From Notolepis coatsorum (Eukaryota; Chordata; Actinopteri; Aulopiformes; Paralepididae), in NCBI GenBank assembly GCA_963971535.1, contig OZ020593.1, positions 41,013,766 to 41,077,765 on the forward strand: a stretch of 64,000 bases of DNA, in the 5' to 3' direction. Positions 31,901 through 44,188 of the stretch are shown piece by piece. Both the position numbers and the translations under genes were made by a program. Below the pieces are notes generated by a model, which saw nothing but the letters and a program-made list of their open reading frames with translations, was not told the origin of the DNA and searched no databases. Within the stretch, counting starts at the first letter, position 1. Every line of letters begins with the position of its first letter.

Positions 31901-34900
31901 TTGACTATACCAATAGAACACCGCGCCCCCGAGGTGGACCTCGGAGCGCATGAACCCATAGAACACCGCGCCCCCGAGATGGACTCCGGAGCGCATGAAA
32001 GTAAAGAGTACCGTGCCCCCGAGATGGACCTCGGAGCGCGGGAGAAGACAGAGTACAGCGCCTCCGAGAGGGACCTCGGAGCGCGTGAGAAGACCAGGTC
32101 ACCGCCAAGCCCTGCCAAATCCAAATCACCATCATCAGCGTCATCCCCAAGCGAGGCCGACCAGAGGCTAGTGCAAGTCCTGATCGCCACGATAACCGCT
32201 TCGGCGGAAAGGGATCGCCTCCAGGAGCACCGAGAGAGTGAGCGTGACCGCCTCCAGGGTGAGCGTGACCGCCTCCAGGCGCAACGAGAGAGTGAGCGCG
32301 AACATCTCAGACTGGAAGAGAGTCGCCTCCAGGCTGACGCCGCGATACATCTCAGACTGGAAGAGAGGCGCCTCCAGGCTCAAGAAACCATGGAGCGAGA
32401 CCGCGCCAATGCGCAGCGCGAGGCGGAGCGAGACCGTCTACAAGCACAAATGATGGCGCAAGCGCTCCAGAATGGGACTCCCCACTCCTCTACCCGGAGC
32501 TCCCGGAGATCATCACGCCAAGGGTCGAGGGCACGCTCCCCTCCCCGACGAAGCTACATGGGACCCCCCCTCAGGGAAGAACCTGCTTACGTTGCAGACA
32601 CGCTAGCCGAGCGACTACAAAGCCAGACTGAGGACGAGGGAGGGCAGAGGGCCCGCCCGCACTACTCCATCTCAGACCAGGAGGCTCAGCGCAGCCCCGG
32701 TCTCAGTCACGACACGCTGCGTTATGAACCCCCAACACGCCCCAGTGGGGAGTTCGAGCACCAGACGGCACCAAGGAATAGTGCCTGGGAACCCACCCCC
32801 TGGTTCCCGCCCAGCACGAACCAACGACCCAACGTACAGGGAGACTCGCCACGGATGCCTCTCCCCCCACGTGCGTCAGTGTCGCAGCCATCCATGGCAC
32901 CCTACATTGGGACACCCACATTCCCAGACTTCACAAGAGAAGACCGAGCGCAGTACACCGAGCTGCGTATGTGCCTAGAGACAATCATGTCAGGAGTACA
33001 AGACGAGTCATACAAGTACGCCATTCTCCTTAAGCATCTCAAGGTAACTAGAGCTCACAACATTGCGCTGGCATACTCCAATTCACGGACTCCCTACTCT
33101 GACGCCCTAGCGGCCCTCGACGCACGTTACGGACGTACGTGGGATTATGTCATTCAGGAGATACGTGAGATCGAACGTCTCCCCCCGGCTAGAGACAACC
33201 GAGCCCTGGACAATGTATCCGTCAAGGTACAGTCCCTAGTAGGGATGCTCGGGTCCCAACGAGAGAAGGGAATGTACGAGTTGTATGCCAACTCCAACGT
33301 GGAGCGCATATTGGAGAAGCTCCCCCCATTCCGCCAAGAAAGTTTTCGGCGGCAAAGAAACTATCGTGACCTGAATGGCCCAGAACAGTCACTGCTGGAT
33401 CTTGCTGACTTCCTAGCCAGGGAGGTTAGCAGCCTAAGAATTGACACCTTCGCATGGGGTGGCTCGAACTCTAAAGAGGGACCGAGGAGGGCTAAAGACC
33501 AAAGCAGGCCCATCACAGTGATGCACCAGGCCGAGTCGGTGTCACGACAGAAGAGTCACAACCCCCCCGCCAAGGAGGAATGGAAGATCGCATGTAAATA
33601 CTGCGACAGCGAACACTGGCTGTCACAGTGCGACGCATTCAAGAAACTGACCACCGCCGAAGTAAATCAGTGGATTAAGGCTAACAAGTGTGACGGCGCT
33701 CACTTCGAAGCACTGCACGAGAGCAACAAGCGAAACTCAGCTCCACAAAGCAACTCGAGAACAGAAGTACTCTACATCGACCCCGCGAAGAGTGGGAGCT
33801 CTAGAGTGCTCCTCAAGGTAGTACCAGTACTCCTCAGTCACGGGGACAAGGTACTCGACACCTACGCCGTCCTCGACGACGGGTCGGAGAAGACACTCCT
33901 CCTCGCCTCCGCTGCGACCCAGTTGGACCTGCGGGGACCAGAGGAGACCATGACCCTCTGTACCATTCGTCGAGACTTAAAGACAATCAAAGGTGAAAAC
34001 GTCTCGTTCACCATTGCAGCGATCGACCAGCCTGAGAAGCGGTACGCCATCAACAAGGCGTTCACGAGCTACGACATAGGTTTGTCACGCTACGATTTCC
34101 CCATCCCACAGCTGAGGGAAAAGTACGACCACCTACACCAACTGCCCATACCGCTTATCAGCGGCGCTACACCGACCCTACTCATTGGCTCCGACCACGC
34201 GGACCTCATTGTCCCAACTGATGCAGTCCACATCGGACCCAGAGGATGCCCAGCCGCGGTTAAGACCCGACTGGGGTGGACGCTCCAGGGCCCCCTCTCC
34301 GGGCCTTCCAGCCGACCAACGTCCACACGCTGCCTTTACACCAAGGTGAGCGACACAGACAACACTCTCCTACAGCACGTTGAGAGGCTATGGACACTAG
34401 ACGCGCTGCCATTCAAGAACGAACGCAAGATGGTTCGGTCCAAGGAGGACAAGTATGCCATCGCTCTACTAGAGCAGAAGACTACGAGAGTCGAGGTCGA
34501 CGGAGTGCTAAGATACGCAACCCCACTCTTGAGGCGGGACGGGATGCCCACTCTGCATGTGCCTAAGGGAGCGACGCACCACTGCCTACAGAGCGTATCC
34601 ATGCCAGAAGAAGCAGAGAGCATCCTAATGAAGCTACGGACTTCGTTAGCCAAAGGTGGATTCGACCTACGACAGTGTGCCAGTAGCGACCCTCAAGTTC
34701 TCCAGCACCTCCCTCCAGAGACTAAAGCCGCTAGCAGCGAGACCTGGATGGCGCACACCCCAGGCGAAGCGCAAGAGATGACTCTGGGCCTCGTCTGGCG
34801 CTTCAAGACGGACTCGCTTCACTACCGACACACACCTCTGAGGACGGATCAAGAGACGTCCACGACTAGACTGACCACTCGGCGGAGTGTGTACCGAACA

Positions 34901-35329
34901 CTCGCCAGCCAGTACGACCCCATGGGGTGTATTCTCCCCTACACCACCCGGGCGAAGATGCTGGTGAGAGAACTGTGGGCCAAGGAGCAGGGCTGGGACG
35001 ACCCCATACCCGAGCACCTAGCCACCACATGGAGAGAGTGGGAGGATGAACTTGTCTTACTCCGCGAGGTGGCCATCCCGCGGAGCTACTTCCCTTCTAC
35101 CGTGCGACTGGAGACGTGTCAGATAGACTTGCACGTCTTCAGCGACGCCTCAGAAGTGGCGTACGGATCAGTGGCCTACCTGAGGGCTCGAGAAGAGGGA
35201 GTTCTGAACTCCAAGCCCCTCGGCTACGTTCCAAGCGACGTAGCTGACATCGAACCCATCACCCCAAACTACCTCTTGATGGGCCGGACCCTGCCCTTTC
35301 TCAGACGGTGTACAGACAGGACGGGATGA
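31901..35329 (+). pseudogene. pol: Deleted Gag-Pol frame of family B (1142 codons open)
   Basis: No natural start; it is the continuation of the gag frame. Order: four tandem 15-residue repeats (about 31907-32095, EHRAPEVDLGA type), a coiled coil of Arg/Glu/Gln repeats, the DUF1759-type Gag region, one zinc knuckle (CKYCDSEHWLSQC) and half of another, and protease with LDDGS. Three segments present in family A are missing without loss of frame: about 66 bp across knuckles 2-3 (near 33690), about 560 bp covering the RT core up to just before NCLQS (near 34573), and about 1.5 kb covering most of RNase H and the integrase (near 35200). The RT YVDN and the integrase triad are therefore gone. It could supply Gag and protease at most. 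Confidence 0.9.
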
Positions 35330-35670
35330 ACGGACGGAGAATGTGGAGACACAGCCAAGTACTGGCCGACCAGTCTTGGGCCCGATTCCTCCTACACTAC
35401 TTACCCTCCCTTCAAGCCCGTCAGAAATGGGTGAAAGACAGGGACAACCTGACCGTGGGGACCGTCGTGATGATCATAGACCAGTCACTACCCCGAGCTA
35501 CGTGGCCAGCCGGCCGTGTGAGAAGAGTGATCAATGGTTCGGATGGGAAGGTCAGAGCGGCAGAGGTCATCGTACAAGGGCGGACTTATACCAGACCAGT
35601 AGCTAAGTTGATAGAGCTTCCTGCGTTCCCTGACCCCCCTGACGACGACGATAACCCATCGACTTTATAG
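35308..35670 (+). pseudogene. pol: Pol C-terminal domain of family B, frameshifted
   Basis: Reads GRRMWRHSQVLADQSW to the natural end (DDDDNPSTL), the counterpart of the family A C terminus. A shift near 35295 separates it from the preceding frame. Confidence 0.85.
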
Positions 35671-35767
35671 GTTACTTCCAACTTCCCATAGCCCATTATG
35701 GAGAATTTGACTTGACCCTTAATATTAATCTGTGCCCCACATTTTATTTGCTAATTAGGTTCGGACT

Positions 35768-35781
35768 AATTAGGGGGCGGC
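35768..35781 (+). promoter_or_regulatory. Polypurine tract of family B
   Basis: AATTAGGGGGCGGC directly before the 3' LTR, identical to family A. Confidence 0.75.
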
Positions 35782-36658
35782 TGTTCTGAAGGTCCAGATT
35801 AACACTGAAAGTCTGCGTTTATTATTTTGTATAACTTATATATTGTTTATATAAGATATATATCTTTACGTCATCTGTTTGTCTAACAGTATTCATCATT
35901 CGCTTATTGTATATGTCCCATTCTTAACGCCGTAGGCGCCAGTGCGCGCGCCCCTCTAGACATGTTTCAGAACATGTTCAGACATGCCCGGACAAGTGAG
36001 AGAGCGTATCGATCTGTATGGGTGAATAGGCTCAGAAGTCAGAACACAGGAAAACTAGCAGAGTGAGAGAGAAGTAACGTTTGGAGCAGTTGTAAACAGC
36101 ACGGCCAGGCAACGTATCGTTATAGAGAGCCGTACGGCTAATTAGATACAACTATAATATTGTCGAGCCATTATTGGCACAGTATAGTGACTTGTGTAAG
36201 CGAAGTAACGTGGAGAGACTTATAGTTGAACCCAGCGACGTTCTGGACATAACTATTCATTGAAGACCGCCTGCGGGTTAGCTTCAAGTACAGACGGAGC
36301 TAACTAGCTATCATCCATGCCAACGGGCTTTTGAACTACTAGCTATTAATCCTGCCATCGGGCGCTAGGAATACAAGGACCGGTCCGTACGAGACCCTCT
36401 TTCCCAGCGACGACAGGATTATACCACCAGTCTGCAGTTTCTCTGGAGCCGGAGCTCTAGAGAGAACCACCGTCTCCAGCCACCATCTTGCTTTTCCCTG
36501 TGCCGCTTCGCTCCATCTCACTCCCTTCAGAGCTCCACCGGTCGGGTATCCGTAGTATAGGAACTATCGTTACCTCTGACTTTGTTGCACTGACATTCTA
36601 TTATTAAAAGAGAGCTGTGATATATAATATGTATGTTGCTATGACTATTAAAATGCTT
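35782..36658 (+). repeat. 3' LTR of family B, first part
   Basis: First 877 bp, interrupted by a LINE after AAAATGCTT. It carries a 7-bp tandem duplication (near 36036) absent from the 5' LTR. Confidence 0.92.
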
Positions 36659-37947
36659 ACAGGTTGAAAAAACCCTCAGCTCGGAACTAGGCAAAATCTG
36701 CATATGGCTCGCCGACAACAAACTATCATTACACAATACAGAGTCCATTCTCTTCGGTTCAAATAACAAACTCAGCAAAACAGACGGCTTCTCAGTTACA
36801 GTGGGTGACAATATTGTCACAAGGAAAGATGAAATTACCTACCTGGGTTCCATCCTAGAGGCTAATCTTTCCTGTGACAAAATGGCATCCAATGTAATAA
36901 AAAAAGTCAATCAACGAACTCGATTCTTGTACCGGATCTCCTCCCTGGTAAACAAGAATACCCTGAAGACTCTGGCAGGAGCACTCATTCAAGGGTACTA
37001 CGACTATGCTTGCACCTCATGGTACCAAAGCACCTCAAAGGCACTAAAAACCAAATTACAAACATCTCAAAACAAACTAGTCAGACTACTGCTTGACCTG
37101 ACTCCTAGAACCCACCTCACCCCTGCACACTTTGCCAACCTAGGATGGCTTAGAGTAGACAACAGAGTACAGCAACTTGCAATGGGCCTGGTCTACAAGA
37201 TACACTACACAACCAAGGTACCCATGTACATGTCAAAATACTTCCCAAAGGTCAGTGAATACCACGATCACAACACCAGAGGGAGCTCCACAAATCATGT
37301 AAAACCCAGATTCGGCTCAAACAAGGGACTAAACACGTTTCGCAATTATGCCACAACAATGTGGAACGCCCTACCCAAAGCTGTAAAGGAATGTAAATCA
37401 CTACCCACCTTCAAAAACACTCTCAAAGAACACCTACGGGAGACTGCAATTCAAAACTGGCCCCTACAAATGTCCTAACCCAGTTGTACAATAAAGACCA
37501 AGCATGGCTTTGTCAGTATTCCAATGTACAGCCCCACCCAACCCCACCCCACCTACCCAACCTCCTCCAATGTACAGTTTCCATGTCAAATGTATGTCAG
37601 TATTCCAATGTACAGTGTCCCCCCCCCCCCCCCCACCTCCAATGTACAGCCCCACCCCACCTACCCAACCTCCCCCAATGCACAGTTTCTATGTCAAATG
37701 TATATACTCTTCTTCTGGATTTTTTTAGTATCACAAACAGTACTGTATTTGAAAATCTGGTATGTCATAAATGTATAGATGTAGCAGTACTGTCTATCTG
37801 TATGTCATGTGTGTCATATGATGAATTGAAAATGGGGGACTCTGATGGAAACAAGACGAAAGTCTTTCTCAGGTCTGCATCCTCTTAACAATTGTATGTA
37901 TTGAGCTGTACTGTACTGTACCCATTCTGCAATCTGTTAATAAACTT

Positions 37948-37997
<50 letters not shown>

Positions 37998-38001
37998 CAA
38001 T
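36659..38001 (+). mobile_element. 5'-truncated CR1/L2-superfamily LINE inside the family B 3' LTR
   Basis: About 1.34 kb: an RT C-terminal coding part, a 3' UTR with C-rich stretches (37620-37634), and a tail of AATC repeats (37954-38001). There is no clear TSD, as is common for this superfamily. A second copy of its 3' UTR is at 60600-60860. Confidence 0.88.
36663..37478 (+). pseudogene. LINE reverse transcriptase C-terminal fragment
   Basis: One open frame of 271 codons to the natural stop, without the catalytic RT motifs (5'-truncated). It has the post-RT features of CR1/L2-type LINEs: ITYLGSILE, LIQGYYDYACTSWY, LQTSQNKLVRLLL, and the end FRNYATTMWNALPKAVKECKSLPTFKNTLKEHL (33 residues, positions about 37339-37437). 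It has no start of its own. Confidence 0.85.
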
Positions 38002-38148
38002 GTTTAACTTGTATCACTGTCCCCGCGCCGTTAATAGAGTGTCCGCCATTTTGTGTACTTATACTGTCTGGCCATTAACATATTCTTTAGCAGTGGTTTA
38101 ATCTAACATATCTAAATACAGTCAGGGTTGTGTAGCCCCTTAGCTACA
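38002..38148 (+). repeat. 3' LTR of family B, second part
   Basis: Last 147 bp of the LTR, ending TTAGCTACA and followed by the TSD AACGT. From 38154 to 39097 I see only AT-rich sequence without gene features. Confidence 0.92.
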
Positions 38149-39097
38149 AACGTGTTCCATATAAACTGCTCTGATGACCATATGACCCACACTAGACGAA
38201 TGATATAACGTTGCCCACGGAATTATAAACGACCCCCCGCCCATCCGGTCAATATCAGATGATACGTAGTAACTTCTAGAAGTACCTCCAGTTGAAATTT
38301 TTCATCTGGCACCGATCGCTACCAAACTGTATTTGATCATCAATATAGTGCATTTGGGGCTATAAATCAAGTTCTGGAGAAAGCTGCAGAAAACGATAAA
38401 AACATACTTATACTTTAGACCGTATTTTAGTATGAATATGTGAATGAAAAAGTATAACATTGATACACCCTGAACAATACATATAGGACATTGAATGGGC
38501 CATAATAATGTCAATTTAGCAATAGAATTTAAAAAGTTATAGCCCTGCAAAGAAGGGGAACTTCTCCATAGACAAATAGAGCTGGCTATGGTAAATTATG
38601 AATTTAACCATGGCGATCAAAGTATTAAAAAATCATTACGGATAAGGGTTCCCTTGATAAAGATGCATGAAAAGGCTATATAATATACAACACCTGTAGC
38701 TCAACTGCAAAAACTGCTTTTTTTATTTGATTTGATTTGTATTTGGAAATTAAAAACACATCATAAAAACAAATGATCTTGACCAATTTGTATTCCTGAT
38801 GATATCACCTAAAAGCATTCATTAAAACACTTATTTCCAAGGTGGTCCTCGATGGAAGACATAAAAACACAGCACATATAGCCTACTCAACTGCTAATTT
38901 TTGCTCAACTGCAAAAATGTATGCCTACTTATGTATTAGCCTATAGGGAAAAACACATTCACAACAGGCAGCAAAGTTTATTTTCAGCCAAGTATGGTAA
39001 TAACTAAGGTAACTATTAGGATATATATGGTATGGATTACTTACTCTTATAACTTATTACTATCTGTGGTAGCTCTAGTCTCCACCTACACAAATTG

Positions 39098-39883
39098 CAC
39101 TGTTGGGCAGTAGCTAGCTACAAGTAGCGACGCTACATAGCTTAACTACATTTCTCAGTAGCGTGATGGTAGCGTCGCTACTTTTGAACCAAGTAGCGTT
39201 CTCTGTAGTGCAGCTATTCTTAGAACCAAGTAGTGACGTAGCGTGAGCAAAACGCTACACGCTACTGTCTGGAGAAACAGACTAGATAAAAAAAACTCCC
39301 CGGAGAAAACCCACTATGATTGGTTGGTTGGTTTAGATATGAGTATGATGACTCACGATTGGGTAAGGTTAGGCCAAAACATTACGGGTAGGCCAATCAG
39401 AGGCAGGATAGGGCGGGACATGCCGCTCCAGCTCCGCAAATCAGGAAGTGAAAATCAAAACACAGACCACTGAATGAATGAAACAGATTACATGAACCAG
39501 TCCACGCGAAATGGCAGAGGGATTCGATGTTTCCAGGGCTGATGGCATTGATGAAGATCATGTTAATAACAACAATGCCTCTCCATGGCCCTATCTGGAA
39601 ACATTTATGAGTTTGACTGAAAAAACGCCTAAAACATATGTGTTTGTGTTTATTGTGTCATTGTGTTATTTTTTTTGCCTGCCTATTTGTTTGGTGGAAA
39701 CTTGATCATGAAGTAAAAAAGAAAAAAAGTAGTGCCGATGTAGTTAGCTATTTTTGCCATGTTCTTGTAGTGTAGCTTGCTACATTTATCTGGGGATAGC
39801 TTCCATTGTAGTTGAGCTATATTTAATCGAGAGTAACTTGTAGTGTAGCTTACTACATTTTCCAAGTAGCTTGCCCATCACTG
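39098..39883 (+). mobile_element. hAT relic with 8-bp TSD
   Basis: Imperfect inverted ends: CACTGTTGGGCAGTAGC on the left, and CAGTGATGGGCAAGC reading inward from the right. Both ends are rich in TAGCGTAGC/TGTAGCTT motifs typical of hAT termini in fish. The flanks ACAAATTG (39090-39097) and ACTAATTG (39884-39891) match at 7 of 8. Inside, 39511-39705 (MAEGFDVSRADGIDEDH, then SPWPYLETFMSL) looks like the N terminus of a hAT transposase before its zinc finger, then decays. It is a deletion derivative. Confidence 0.7.
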
Positions 39884-39940
39884 ACTAATTGTTTTTGTGC
39901 TGTCCATTGATCATGCACCTTCACATAGTAGGCACATTAA

Positions 39941-40935
39941 CGATAGTTATATGAGTATTGGCTGAGCGTCCCGCTCAAGCCTATTGAGATACCCCTTATC
40001 TCCTTGTACCTACTGTACACCACCACGAACACAACTTATACACCCACACCTGACCGGGTCCCGCCTCTATGGAGGCGTAGCCTATAAGACCATGGTCATG
40101 GTCACCAAACACCCTTCCTCGCCAAAATCCCGTTCCAGTAAAAGATCCCTCAAAACTCAGGGCCGCTTAGAGCGGGACGCTCAGCCAATACTCATATAAC
40201 TAGGTTATATACATAACCTATCGTTATATTTCGTATGGCTTATCGCGTCCCGCTCAAGCCTATTTAGATATGGGTTAGAGCGGACGCGAGACCCGACAGA
40301 TGTACCCCCTGAGGACCCGTAAGCCCACATCAAGGTTCAGCATGTAGCATTAGTATTAGCATGTAGCTAGCATTAGTTGTTTAACAGCACGCTTGCAGGA
40401 CCGTTTGGAACCCGTTCACCGCAGTGAACGTTCACCAAACCATCCCCCCCTGGGGCCAACACACAACATGGTTGTGTAACAACAACCCAGCATTACTAAC
40501 ACTAATACCCGTGCCTAATGACACAGGGCTCACCGTTGTACAACCCGGCTCGATAGCCAACGTTGTACGCTGCACCTTGATCTGGCTGCCGACAGATGAG
40601 GAACATCAACATAGGCCCGTCGTGTCGCTGAAACATGCCTCGAAGATGCCAGGGGCACGCAACCCTCCGGTAAGCTTTCAACATTACGCAATTCCTCCAA
40701 TCTTTTTCATACTACTAGTTACATAAGGTGCATTGCATCCAATATGATGGAACGAAAATAGAGGAAGGGTGTTTGGTGACCATGGTCTTATAGGCTACGC
40801 CTCCATAGAGGCGGGACCCGGTCAGGTGTGGGTGTATAAGTTGTGTTCGTGGTGGTGTACAGTAGGTACAAGGAGATAAGGGGTATCTCAATAGGCTTGA
40901 GCGGGACGCGATAAGCCATACGAAATATAACTGTA
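39941..40935. mobile_element. Cluster of foldback MITEs
   Basis: 39966-40120 is the reverse complement of 40761-40909 (155 and 149 bp, differing mainly by a 6-bp ATGGTC duplication). A shorter palindrome spans about 39941-40205, with GTTATATGAGTATTGGCTGA at one end and its complement at the other. A third end starting TTATATTTCGTATGGC (about 40226) is repeated in inverse at about 40930. This suggests two members of one MITE family side by side. There is no coding sequence. Confidence 0.7.
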
Positions 40936-41454
40936 GGTCAAACTCCCCAAACAAACAAGCACACCATTGATTTAATTGCCATATAAATCACATACAAAGA
41001 TCTAACTATTACTCCTCTCTGAACATGAATATAAAACAAGAAGGTGATCTATTAACTGTGTAAACCTTATGCAATATTCATCATTGATATTTGAATACTT
41101 GAAATCTGTATGAACTGAGTAGTTAGTATGAACTACGTTTTTTTTCTTCTTTTTTTACTTAAATCTTCGGGATTGCAGCACCCAGTGTCAATTATTGAGA
41201 GCGCGGTCTAACTTGACTGAGTAGTTAGTATCAAATGAAATAAGATGGAACAGCTCCATGCATTCATTGAATAACAACTATTTGCTCATTACCAGTATGG
41301 TATTGTTTAAATTGTACAGCTTTTTGCACATCTTTGTCAGGGAATTCCAACAATTCTGGACCTGAATGTAATTGTAATCATCTCTCTCTCCTTATGTCTA
41401 GTCAAGCCATGTCTCAATTTGGCCAAAAAATTACTTAGGCAATTATCGTATGAG

Positions 41455-41844
41455 GCTAACGACATGTAATACTTGTTCAAGTCACTTATAAATGTAATAC
41501 TTGCTCAAGTCACATATGAATGTAATACTTGCTCAAGTCACTTGTAATTGGAATACTTGCTTAAGTAATGTATTAATGAAATACTTGGGTCATGTCACTT
41601 GTAAATTGAATAATGCTTAAGTCACTTATAAATGGAATACTTGCTCAAGTCACTCATAAATGGAATACTTGCTCAGGTCATTGTAAATGGAATAATTGCT
41701 TAAGTCACTCATAAATGGAATACTTGCTCAAGTCACATATGAATGTAATACTTGCTCAAGTCACTTGTAAATGGAATACTTGCTTAAGTAATGTATACAT
41801 GAAATACTTGGGTCATGTCACTTGTAAATGGAATAATTGCTTAA
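41455..41844. repeat. 28-bp minisatellite, block 1
   Basis: Tandem units built from AAATGGAATACTTGCTCA and AGTCACTTAT. Variants alternate ACTTGCTCA with AATTGCTTA, and CACTTAT with CACTTGT. The block ends at a TTAA where a DNA element is inserted. Nothing recognisable lies at 40936-41454. Confidence 0.92.
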
Positions 41845-43146
41845 AGGCCAACCTTCATGTTGTATTTTTGTTCAATAAACAATGTGGACTAGGCCAACGG
41901 TGACTTTCATGAAGAAGGAAAAAAAAAGTATTGAAATTGACCCAGTTTTAGCGTTTTTATCAAACATTTTGTCTGCCCAACACAATCACCACGCACGTGG
42001 ATATTTTAATCAATGGTTCATAACGTGCGTGTGTAATCGAAATGATGTCGTCACAAAAGGTGCAGGGCACCAGGGGGCTCACCAGGGGGCGCTGAGAGTC
42101 ACACACAGCTAGTGGCAGGCACTGAGAGCCTTGCTACTACTAGCCGAATGAAAATGTATCTGTTTCACCTAACAACACTATTGCTCCGTGATCATAGCCA
42201 TCCATCTCTAAAGCTAACCACTATTTGTAAAAGCCACAACCACGTTACCATATTTGTAATAATGTAAATCATTGTGTCGTTGTACATATTGTGTACACCG
42301 TTATAAGCTAACATAGCTTAGCTTGGTAGCTATTGTGCTAACAACATATCCCGACGGTTGGTTCTCTCCTCTCTGTACACCCCCGTCCCCACGGGTACCC
42401 TGCCGGGGAGCCCATGGACGCGACAACGGCGGCAGCCGTAGGGTGCTCGAGCCCGCCGTAACGCTAGTGGTACACGATAGCTATGAGCTAACTAACGCTA
42501 CGGCCGCCGCTGTTGTCGCGTCCACAAGCTCCCCGGCAGGACACCCGGGAGGACGGGGGCACACAAAGAGGAGAGAACCACCCCAAATCGAGCACTCATG
42601 CCGGCCGACAAGCCGGACACCGCGGTTGTTGTTAGCACAACAGTAGCCCACTGTGATGCACCGAGTGGGCCACCATTGATCAACATGCAGCGACGTGTAG
42701 CTTGCATGATGCGTGTGTAGTGCTTTGCCACACAGGTCTGAGAAGAGGACCTGCACATGATTTTACTCGTTCCCCAAACTCCTCTACATGCCCCGATCTC
42801 AAATGGTTCACGACAGTAGACATAATGCTAACGTTAGCCAGCGCCATATATCGAGTAGTACTATGACCCGGACGAGCATAAGGCATACGTTTCCTGAAGT
42901 GACGTCACGGCCGTGCTAGCGTCTGATAAGCTTTTAGATTCAGCTCATTAATATGCACCTGTAGTGACGTCGGCGTTTGATAAGCTTTTTTGATTCGCGC
43001 GTGCATGTTATTCGTGCGTGGACCTTTTTAACTCTTTCGGAGTGGCATTTCCGGTGTCAAATGGAAAAAAATAAATAATGAAATTATATACCAATGATGT
43101 AAACTACCCATAATTGATCAGTAGGGTTTAACCTGGATGTTGGGCT
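41845..43146. mobile_element. piggyBac-type non-autonomous element (TTAA target)
   Basis: 1302 bp flanked by TTAA (41841-41844 and 43147-43150). The ends are imperfect inverted repeats: AGGCCAACCTTCATGTT, and inward from the right AGCCCAACATCCAGGTT, 13 of 17-18 matching. Removing the insert and one TTAA restores a normal minisatellite unit. No transposase frame is present. A GC-rich inverted pair lies inside (42358-42452 with 42492-42585). Confidence 0.78.
42358..42585. repeat. GC-rich inverted repeat inside the piggyBac-type element
   Basis: Arms of about 95 bp (GGTTCTCTCCTCT...GGACGCGACAAC...) separated by about 40 bp, with moderate mismatch. It is CpG-rich against an AT-rich surrounding and able to form a long hairpin. 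Confidence 0.75.
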
Positions 43147-43330
43147 TTAAGTCACTTATAAATGGAATACTTGCTCAAGTCACTCATAAATGGAATACTT
43201 GCTCAGGTCACTTGTAAATGGAATAATTGCTTAAGTCACTCATAAATGGAATACTTGCTCAAGTCACTTGTAAATGGAATAATTGCTTACGTCACTCATA
43301 AATGGAATACTTGCTCAAGTCACTTGTAAA
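43147..43330. repeat. 28-bp minisatellite, block 2
   Basis: Continuation of the array after the TTAA element, ending at a LINE/SINE insertion. Confidence 0.92.
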
Positions 43331-43339
43331 GTTCAAGTT

Positions 43340-43540
43340 CAGGGAGCTCCAGTAGCTCACCGCATATCTCGGCGCTATTCCTGCGTCGGGGAAAATCGTG
43401 CTGCGTCACGGATCTGGGGGACTCGAGTTCGATTCCCGGACCCGCCGTCATTTCCCAGAATGTCTTCCCCTGATCTATATCCCGTTTCACCCTATATCTG
43501 TCGGTCATGCTTGACCAGAAAAGCGATAAAACGCTAAAAA
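43340..43540 (+). mobile_element. Short tRNA-derived SINE with TSD
   Basis: Flanked by AAAGTTCAAGTT (43328-43339 and 43541-43552). The B box GAGTTCGATTCCC is at about 43426 and an A-box-like GTAGCTCACCGC at 43352. The tail is A-rich. It sits at the 3' tail of the Rex1-like fragment. I do not call a functional tRNA because the cloverleaf does not fold. Confidence 0.65.
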
Positions 43541-43552
43541 AAAGTTCAAGTT

Positions 43553-44188
43553 AAAAAAAAAAAGTTCAAGTTCAAGTTTCTTTATTAGTTGTCATACAGA
43601 AGTACAGAATACTTTTATACAAAATGCTTCTTTCTGTTTCGCTCCAGAGACTGTGCTAGGCAAAAATAGATAATAAAATAAGTATAGCAGTATAAAATAG
43701 AATCAAGTACGTAGACAAAAATGTTCAGTATATACATATATACAAATTATGTAGAGTAGAAGTAACTGAGTTACCATACAATATACTATACAGTGCAAAG
43801 CAGAAGTGGGATGAGGTACAATTTAGGTACAATATAATTTACAGTAAGGTGTAATGAGGTATGGGTTGTAGTGCAAATTCTTTACCGAAAAATATAAAGT
43901 GTGCTTAGGTGTACTAAAGTGGTTAAAGTGGGTGCTGCAGTGAGTTGTATGTTTAAAGTGAGTGTGTGCGTGTGGATGTGTGTGCTGTGAGTGCATTTGA
44001 TGGTTGTTACATAGTGTTATTGTTCGTTGAGCATCCTGATGGCCTGGGGATAGAAGCTTCTTCTGAGTCTCTCTGTGCTTGCCATGAGACTCCGGTATCG
44101 CTTGCCTGACCGCAGCAGTTCAAAGAGGCAGTTGTTTTGGTGGCTGGAGTCTTTGATAATTCTCTTAGCCTTGCCCATGCACCGCTTG
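43553..44188 (-). mobile_element. 5'-truncated Rex1/CR1-like LINE fragment
   Basis: The minus strand reads NKRCMGKAKRIIKDSSHQ, then ELLRSGKRYRS, then LRRSFYPQAIRMLNE (about 44188-44020), the C terminus of Rex1-like ORF2, followed by the 3' UTR and an ACTTGA-repeat tail. It is homologous to the end of the longer LINE at 48196-50172. The flanks TTGTAAA (43324-43330 and 44189-44195) are a 7-bp TSD in the minisatellite that also encloses the SINE. Confidence 0.82.

Larger units (their letters stand above)
30577..38148 (+). mobile_element. BEL/Pao LTR retrotransposon, family B, internally deleted
   Basis: Flanked by the 5-bp TSD AACGT (30572-30576 and 38149-38153). The 5' LTR is 30577-31597, followed by the same tRNA-Tyr primer site as family A, a deleted gag-pol region, the same polypurine tract, and a 3' LTR split by a LINE (35782-36658 and 38002-38148). 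The LTRs differ by about five substitutions plus two small indels over about 1 kb, so it is young. Proteins resemble family A throughout but the LTR sequences differ, so it is a related but separate family. Confidence 0.93.

Noticed and set aside
43345..43460. Functional tRNA gene
   Set aside because: A B box and weak A box are present, but no cloverleaf forms, an A-rich tail and TSD follow, and the structure is that of a SINE.
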